Shown here: positions 7,114 to 10,184 of the stretch, piece after piece
How positions within the stretch are numbered: the stretch's first letter is position 1
Layout: every line of letters begins with the position of its first letter
From: Verrucomicrobiales bacterium
GTDB taxonomy: Bacteria; Verrucomicrobiota; Verrucomicrobiia; Verrucomicrobiales; DEV007
Reading direction: 5' to 3'
Assembly (NCBI GenBank): GCA_003232855.1
Contig: QIKC01000228.1
Coordinates: forward strand, 1-10,184
DNA length: 10,184 nucleotides
Position numbers and translations under genes: made by a program
The notes under the pieces: model-generated
Seen by the model: the letters and a program-made list of their open reading frames with translations, nothing else
Database searches by the model: none
Told to the model about the DNA's origin: nothing

Positions 7114-7389
7114 ATGTCTCTCGCCAAATTCACATTTTTCATCGCCTCGCTAGCATTCTCGCTAGCGCTCGTCAGCGCGGTGCCAGATCCCGAGGAGCCA
7201 GCGCCCACGCTAGGCCCCGGCGCCGACGCCTTTAACCCGGACGCCCACCACACCGGTTCGCTGCCCCTGCCGCAACCCGCCCCCGGTTCGGGCACCCCAG
7301 AGGTTCCGCAGTCCGCCTTTTTCTACGTGTTGCCCTTCATCGGCCTATGGCTCATCCTGCGCCGTCGCCACCGCCGGGTCGGCCTTTAG
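7114..7389 (+). CDS. Small exported protein with a PEP-CTERM-like C-terminal anchor
   Basis: This 91-residue protein is not a family I can name. It has an N-terminal signal peptide (K5 then a hydrophobic run, cleavage likely near 'VSA' at 20-22) and a proline-rich middle (about 23-66) with little predicted structure. The C-terminus has three parts: 'PEVPQS', a hydrophobic stretch at 68-82, and the basic run RRRHRR at 83-88. That order matches PEP-CTERM-type sorting signals (short Pro motif, membrane helix, Arg cluster), but the motif reads PEVP, not the usual PEP. The mature part would be a short stalk held at the membrane. It ends 25 bp before leuA on the same strand, so the two are probably co-transcribed, though no functional link to leucine synthesis is evident. 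The start is the first ATG in frame; a GGAG lies too far upstream (18 bases) to be a good ribosome site. Confidence 0.65.
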   Translation: MSLAKFTFFIASLAFSLALVSAVPDPEEPAPTLGPGADAFNPDAHHTGSLPLPQPAPGSGTPEVPQSAFFYVLPFIGLWLILRRRHRRVGL

Positions 7390-7391
7390 TT

Positions 7392-7409
7392 CCTTTTCCA
7401 AAAGGCAGC
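7392..7409 (+). promoter_or_regulatory. leuA: leuA ribosome-binding site within a short inverted repeat
   Basis: AAAGG (7401-7405) sits nine bases before the leuA ATG at 7415 and supports that start. It forms the right arm of CCTTTTCCAAAAGG (7392-7405), a small hairpin that could partly cover the site. The hairpin is too short to be called a regulator on sequence alone. Confidence 0.4.
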
Positions 7410-7414
7410 TCGCC

Positions 7415-9095
7415 ATGAAACCGCATAGCTTACAGAAATATCGCCCCTTCCCGCCCGTCGGCCTCACAGACCGCCGCTGGCCGGACAACACCATCACCCG
7501 CGCGCCGATCTGGTGCAGCGTCGACCTGCGCGACGGCAATCAGGCGCTGGCCATCCCGATGAACATCTCGCAGAAGCTCGAACTCTTCGAGCTGCTCGTC
7601 AGCATCGGCTTCAAGCAAATCGAGATCGGTTTCCCCTCCGCCTCCGACACCGAGTTCGACTTCGTGCGCAAGCTGGTCGACGAGCGCCTCGTCCCCGCCG
7701 ACGTCCAACTGCAATGCTTGGTGCAAGCGCGCGAGCACCTCATCCGCCGTACCTTTGAGGCCATCGACGGCCTGCCACGCGCCATCGTCCACCTCTACAA
7801 CTCCACCTCCCCACTGCAACGACGCGTCACCTTCGGCGGCGCCAGCAAAGAAAAAATCCGCGACATGGCCGTAACCGGCGCCGCCCTAATCAAAGAGATG
7901 GCGCCCTCCGTGCCCTCCACCCAAATCGATCTCGAATACTCGCCGGAAAGTTTCAGCGACACCGAACTGGAGTTCGCCCTAGAGACCTGCGAAGGCGTCA
8001 TGGACGTCTGGGGACCGACCCCCGAACGCCCGCTCATCCTCAACCTGCCGGCCACCGTCGAATGGGCCACCCCGAACATCCACGCCGACCAAATCGAATG
8101 GTTCTGCCGCAACGTCAAAACCCGAGACTGCGTGCAAATCAGCCTACACACCCACAACGACCGCGGCACCGGCACCGCCGCCACCGAGCTCGGTCTACTG
8201 GCCGGCGCCGACCGCGTCGAAGGCACCCTCTTTGGCAACGGCGAGCGCACCGGCAACCTCGACCTCTGCACCGTCGCCCTCAACATGAACAGCCACGGCA
8301 TCGACACCGGGCTCGACTTCTCCGACCTCCCCGCCGCCCGAGAAACCTACGAACGCTGCACCCGCATGAGCGTCCCGGATCGCCACCCCTACGGCGGCGA
8401 TTTAGTGTTCACCGCCTTCTCCGGCAGCCACCAAGACGCCATCAAAAAAGGCTTCGACCTGCGCGGCGACGACCCCGCAGAAACGTGGCAAGTCCCCTAC
8501 CTCACCATCGATCCGCAGGACATCGGCTGCACCTACGAAGCCATCATCCGCATTAATAGCCAGAGCGGCAAAGGCGGCATCGCCTACATCCTCGACCGCG
8601 AATACGGCTTCGATTTACCCAAAACGATGCAAGCCCAGGTCGGCACGCGCATCTACCAACTCGCCGACCAGCTCGGCCGCGAACTCTCCAACACCGAAAT
8701 CCGCGACGCCTTCCTCGCCCAATTCGCCAACCTGCGCACACCCCTCGCCCTCGGCGACTACGAACTCGACCACCACGAACTTGAAAAAGGCAACGTGCGC
8801 TGCCGCGCCAAAGTCGAGCACCACGGCGAGACCCGCGATGGCACCGGCGTCGGCAACGGCCCCATCAACGCCTTCGTCAACGCCCTCGACACACTCGGCC
8901 TCAAAGATTTCAGCCTCTGCGACTACCGTTCACACGCCGTGCAAGACGGCTCCGCCGCCGACTCCGCCGCCTACATCCAGCTCGAAAACGAAGCTGGAAG
9001 AAGCCGGAAAGCAAGTCTGGGGCTGCGGCATCGACCCCTCCATCGAGCGCGCCGGCCTCAAAGCCCTAATCAGCGCGTGGAACTTGCTGCGCTAA
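7415..9095 (+). CDS. leuA: 2-isopropylmalate synthase, with a one-base frameshift near the 3' end
   Basis: This enzyme joins acetyl-CoA to 2-ketoisovalerate, the first committed step of leucine synthesis, in the cytoplasm. It is the long (yeast/actinobacterial) LeuA type: the opening 'KYRPFPPV..TDRRWPD' and 'CSVDLRDGNQAL' (D37, R39, D40) are diagnostic. Metal-binding histidines lie in 'SLHTHNDRG' (H245, H247), followed by 'FGNGERTGN' (273-281). 'FSGSHQDAIKKGF' and 'SQSGKGG' follow, then the C-terminal allosteric domain from about residue 430. The frame breaks between about 8982 and 8992. The original frame continues with unrelated residues to a stop at 9202 (595 residues), while the next frame gives the expected ending 'KLEEAGKQVWGCGIDPSIE...AWNLLR' and a stop at 9093-9095. 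Removing one base there restores a 559-residue protein, normal for the family. The catalytic barrel is intact, so any damage is to the end of the domain that senses leucine. It may be a real mutation or a sequencing error. Confidence 0.95.
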
Positions 9096-9104
9096 CGCGC
9101 GTCG

Positions 9105-9122
9105 AGCCTAGTCGAGGCTTTT
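9105..9122 (+). terminator. Probable rho-independent terminator after leuA
   Basis: AGCCT (9105-9109) and AGGCT (9115-9119) pair around a five-base loop, with four T at 9119-9122, nine bases after the restored leuA stop at 9093-9095. The stem is short. If leuA is read in its uncorrected frame, ribosomes would run over this hairpin to 9202, which supports the shorter reading. Confidence 0.45.
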
Positions 9123-9176
9123 GGCTAAATGGGCACAAAAAGCTGATGCTGGCAGGGAACCCTCGATCTGAAAATC

Positions 9177-10076
9177 ATGCAGAAACTCCACGAACTCATT
9201 GAAGAGAACAAACACGAAATTTTTATCAAAGACGGGCTCAGGATGAGCCAAGCCCAGTGGGAAAATCTCCTCACGCGCCTTAAAACATTCTGCGACAAAT
9301 CCGAGGCGGCCGAAGCAGGCGCGAGGGCGAAGGATCTCGAATGCTACGATGAGCAGATCTGGACTTTCCTCATCGCCTGTGGCTATGCGGCGGGAGGTAA
9401 AAAATCGATCCAACGACTCTGTGCGAAACTTTCAGGAAAGGCGGATGTTCGCGCATCCCCAATCTGGATGGAAGCTCTGCCCTATCCCCCGAGGCATAAT
9501 GAAGGCAACACCAACCTCGATTTCGCTTTCGGAGCCATTACTAATCGAGCGACAGGGGAAAAGGAAAGCACGCTCGGCATCGAATATGACTCGAATAGTG
9601 GCTATAGCGATATCACATTCTGCGAGATGAAGTGGTATTCGGACATTTCTAAGAGCGTGACCCATCACCAGCAACGCAACCAGCTCGCCCGGGTAATCGA
9701 GAACGCCCTCACCTTCCAAGACGCTAATGGGAACAGGCCGTCATGTTGCACGGTCACCCTTGTCACACCAGCCGTCTTCAAGCAGGAACCAAAGTCCCGA
9801 CTCTATCACTACAAGTATAACGAATACAGATCGCCGGATGGAGGAGTCAACGCTGAAGCGCTCATCGCCGAGTTCGACCGCTGCGACCAAGCGATGGAAC
9901 CTCGGCGCGATACCAAGGGATGGAACTACCCGGACTCCATCGAACACCGCCTTTCCACGCTGCGCCTAAACTGGGTGACCTTCGAGCACCTCATCTTTGG
10001 ACTTCCTGACAACCCACTCGGCAAAGCGATCCGCTCCTTCGCGGAAGCTTACAACCACAGCGGCAAACGTCAGTGA
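9177..10076 (+). CDS. Uncharacterised protein with PD-(D/E)XK nuclease-like motifs
   Basis: This 299-residue protein has no signal peptide or membrane segment. The first 60 residues are charged and helical. The centre carries 'NLDFAFG' (D115), then a strand ending in 'YSDITFCEMKW' (D145, E150, K152). An acidic residue in one beta strand followed by E-x-K in the next is the metal-binding core of the PD-(D/E)XK nuclease fold of many restriction enzymes and repair nucleases. Next come 'HHQQRNQLARVIENAL' (163-177), a likely helix, and 'CTVTLVTPAVFK' (191-202), which looks like a core strand of the same fold. I do not recognise a named family. No methyltransferase or second defence gene is within the window, so a restriction role is only a guess. 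It begins 81 bp after the restored leuA stop, behind a probable terminator. Its codons are less C-biased than leuA's, consistent with an accessory origin. M23 is a possible later start; neither start has a good ribosome site. Confidence 0.6.
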   Translation: MQKLHELIEENKHEIFIKDGLRMSQAQWENLLTRLKTFCDKSEAAEAGARAKDLECYDEQIWTFLIACGYAAGGKKSIQRLCAKLSGKADVRASPIWMEALPYPPRHNEGNTNLDFAFGAITNRATGEKESTLGIEYDSNSGYSDITFCEMKWYSDISKSVTHHQQRNQLARVIENALTFQDANGNRPSCCTVTLVTPAVFKQEPKSRLYHYKYNEYRSPDGGVNAEALIAEFDRCDQAMEPRRDTKGWNYPDSIEHRLSTLRLNWVTFEHLIFGLPDNPLGKAIRSFAEAYNHSGKRQ

Positions 10077-10184
10077 ACCGCACGATCTCGAACCCTCCGC
10101 GACCGCGCTAATGCGCGAAGATAGGGGAAACCCGACATCTGCCCGAACTACGGGCTACGATACCCCACCCGCACCAGATATAAT
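10077..10184. other. Non-coding 3' edge with small hairpins and a terminal TATAAT
   Basis: Two small inverted repeats are visible: CGCGC-TAAT-GCGCG (about 10103-10116) and GCCCG-AACTA-CGGGC (10141-10155). Neither has a T-run, so neither is a clear terminator. The window ends in a perfect TATAAT (10179-10184) that could be the -10 box of a gene beyond the edge. No matching -35 box is seen. Confidence 0.25.

Noticed and set aside
6979..7414. A leucine attenuator leader or T-box before leuA
   Set aside because: The small upstream gene has no run of Leu codons, and no terminator/anti-terminator pair or T-box sequence was seen.
9003..9202. A 595-residue LeuA with a novel C-terminal extension
   Set aside because: The residues after about 525 look like out-of-frame translation, while the next frame gives the expected LeuA ending and a stop just before a terminator.

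Overview
The window is GC-rich bacterial DNA. It most likely comes from a Verrucomicrobiota member of the Opitutae or a relative. Three points suggest this: a giant secreted protein with choice-of-anchor Q modules and a C-terminal 'NSDADDTPNGLEY' segment typical of Planctomycetes-Verrucomicrobia exoproteins, a small exported protein with a PEP-CTERM-like tail, and few clear Shine-Dalgarno sites. The assignment is inference from protein style; there is no rRNA or other taxonomic marker here.

Layout, left to right. (1) The 3' part of a gingipain-type peptidase C25 gene (1-1278, +), cut by the window edge. (2) A perfect 40-bp palindrome that looks like a bidirectional terminator (1324-1363), followed by the last 33 codons of a broken phospholipase-D-like gene on the minus strand (1368-1470). 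(3) A 1516-residue secreted beta-helix protein (1619-6169, +) built from three related modules. (4) A second copy of the same terminator (6409-6446), followed by the intact phospholipase-D-like gene (6451-6978, -). (5) A divergent promoter region, then a small exported, tail-anchored protein (7114-7389, +) and leuA, 2-isopropylmalate synthase (7415-9095, +), with a 25-bp gap between them. leuA carries a one-base frameshift near its 3' end. (6) A probable terminator, then a lone PD-(D/E)XK nuclease-like gene (9177-10076, +) and a short tail of non-coding sequence.

The most notable structure is that the giant gene sits between direct repeats of about 156 bp (1314-1470 and 6398-6553). Each repeat consists of the terminator palindrome plus the 3' end of the phospholipase-D-like gene. 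The likely ancestral order was C25 peptidase and PLD gene converging on one shared terminator, with the giant gene arriving later between them. Recombination between the repeats would remove the giant gene and restore that order. The two palindromes differ in arm length (8 A/8 T against 7 A/7 T), yet both stay perfectly symmetric.

The genes do not form one obvious pathway. The C25 peptidase, the beta-helix protein and the small anchored protein are all surface or export functions. leuA is core leucine biosynthesis, and the last gene looks like a DNA-cleavage or defence-type accessory gene. I did not find a clearly new multi-gene system.
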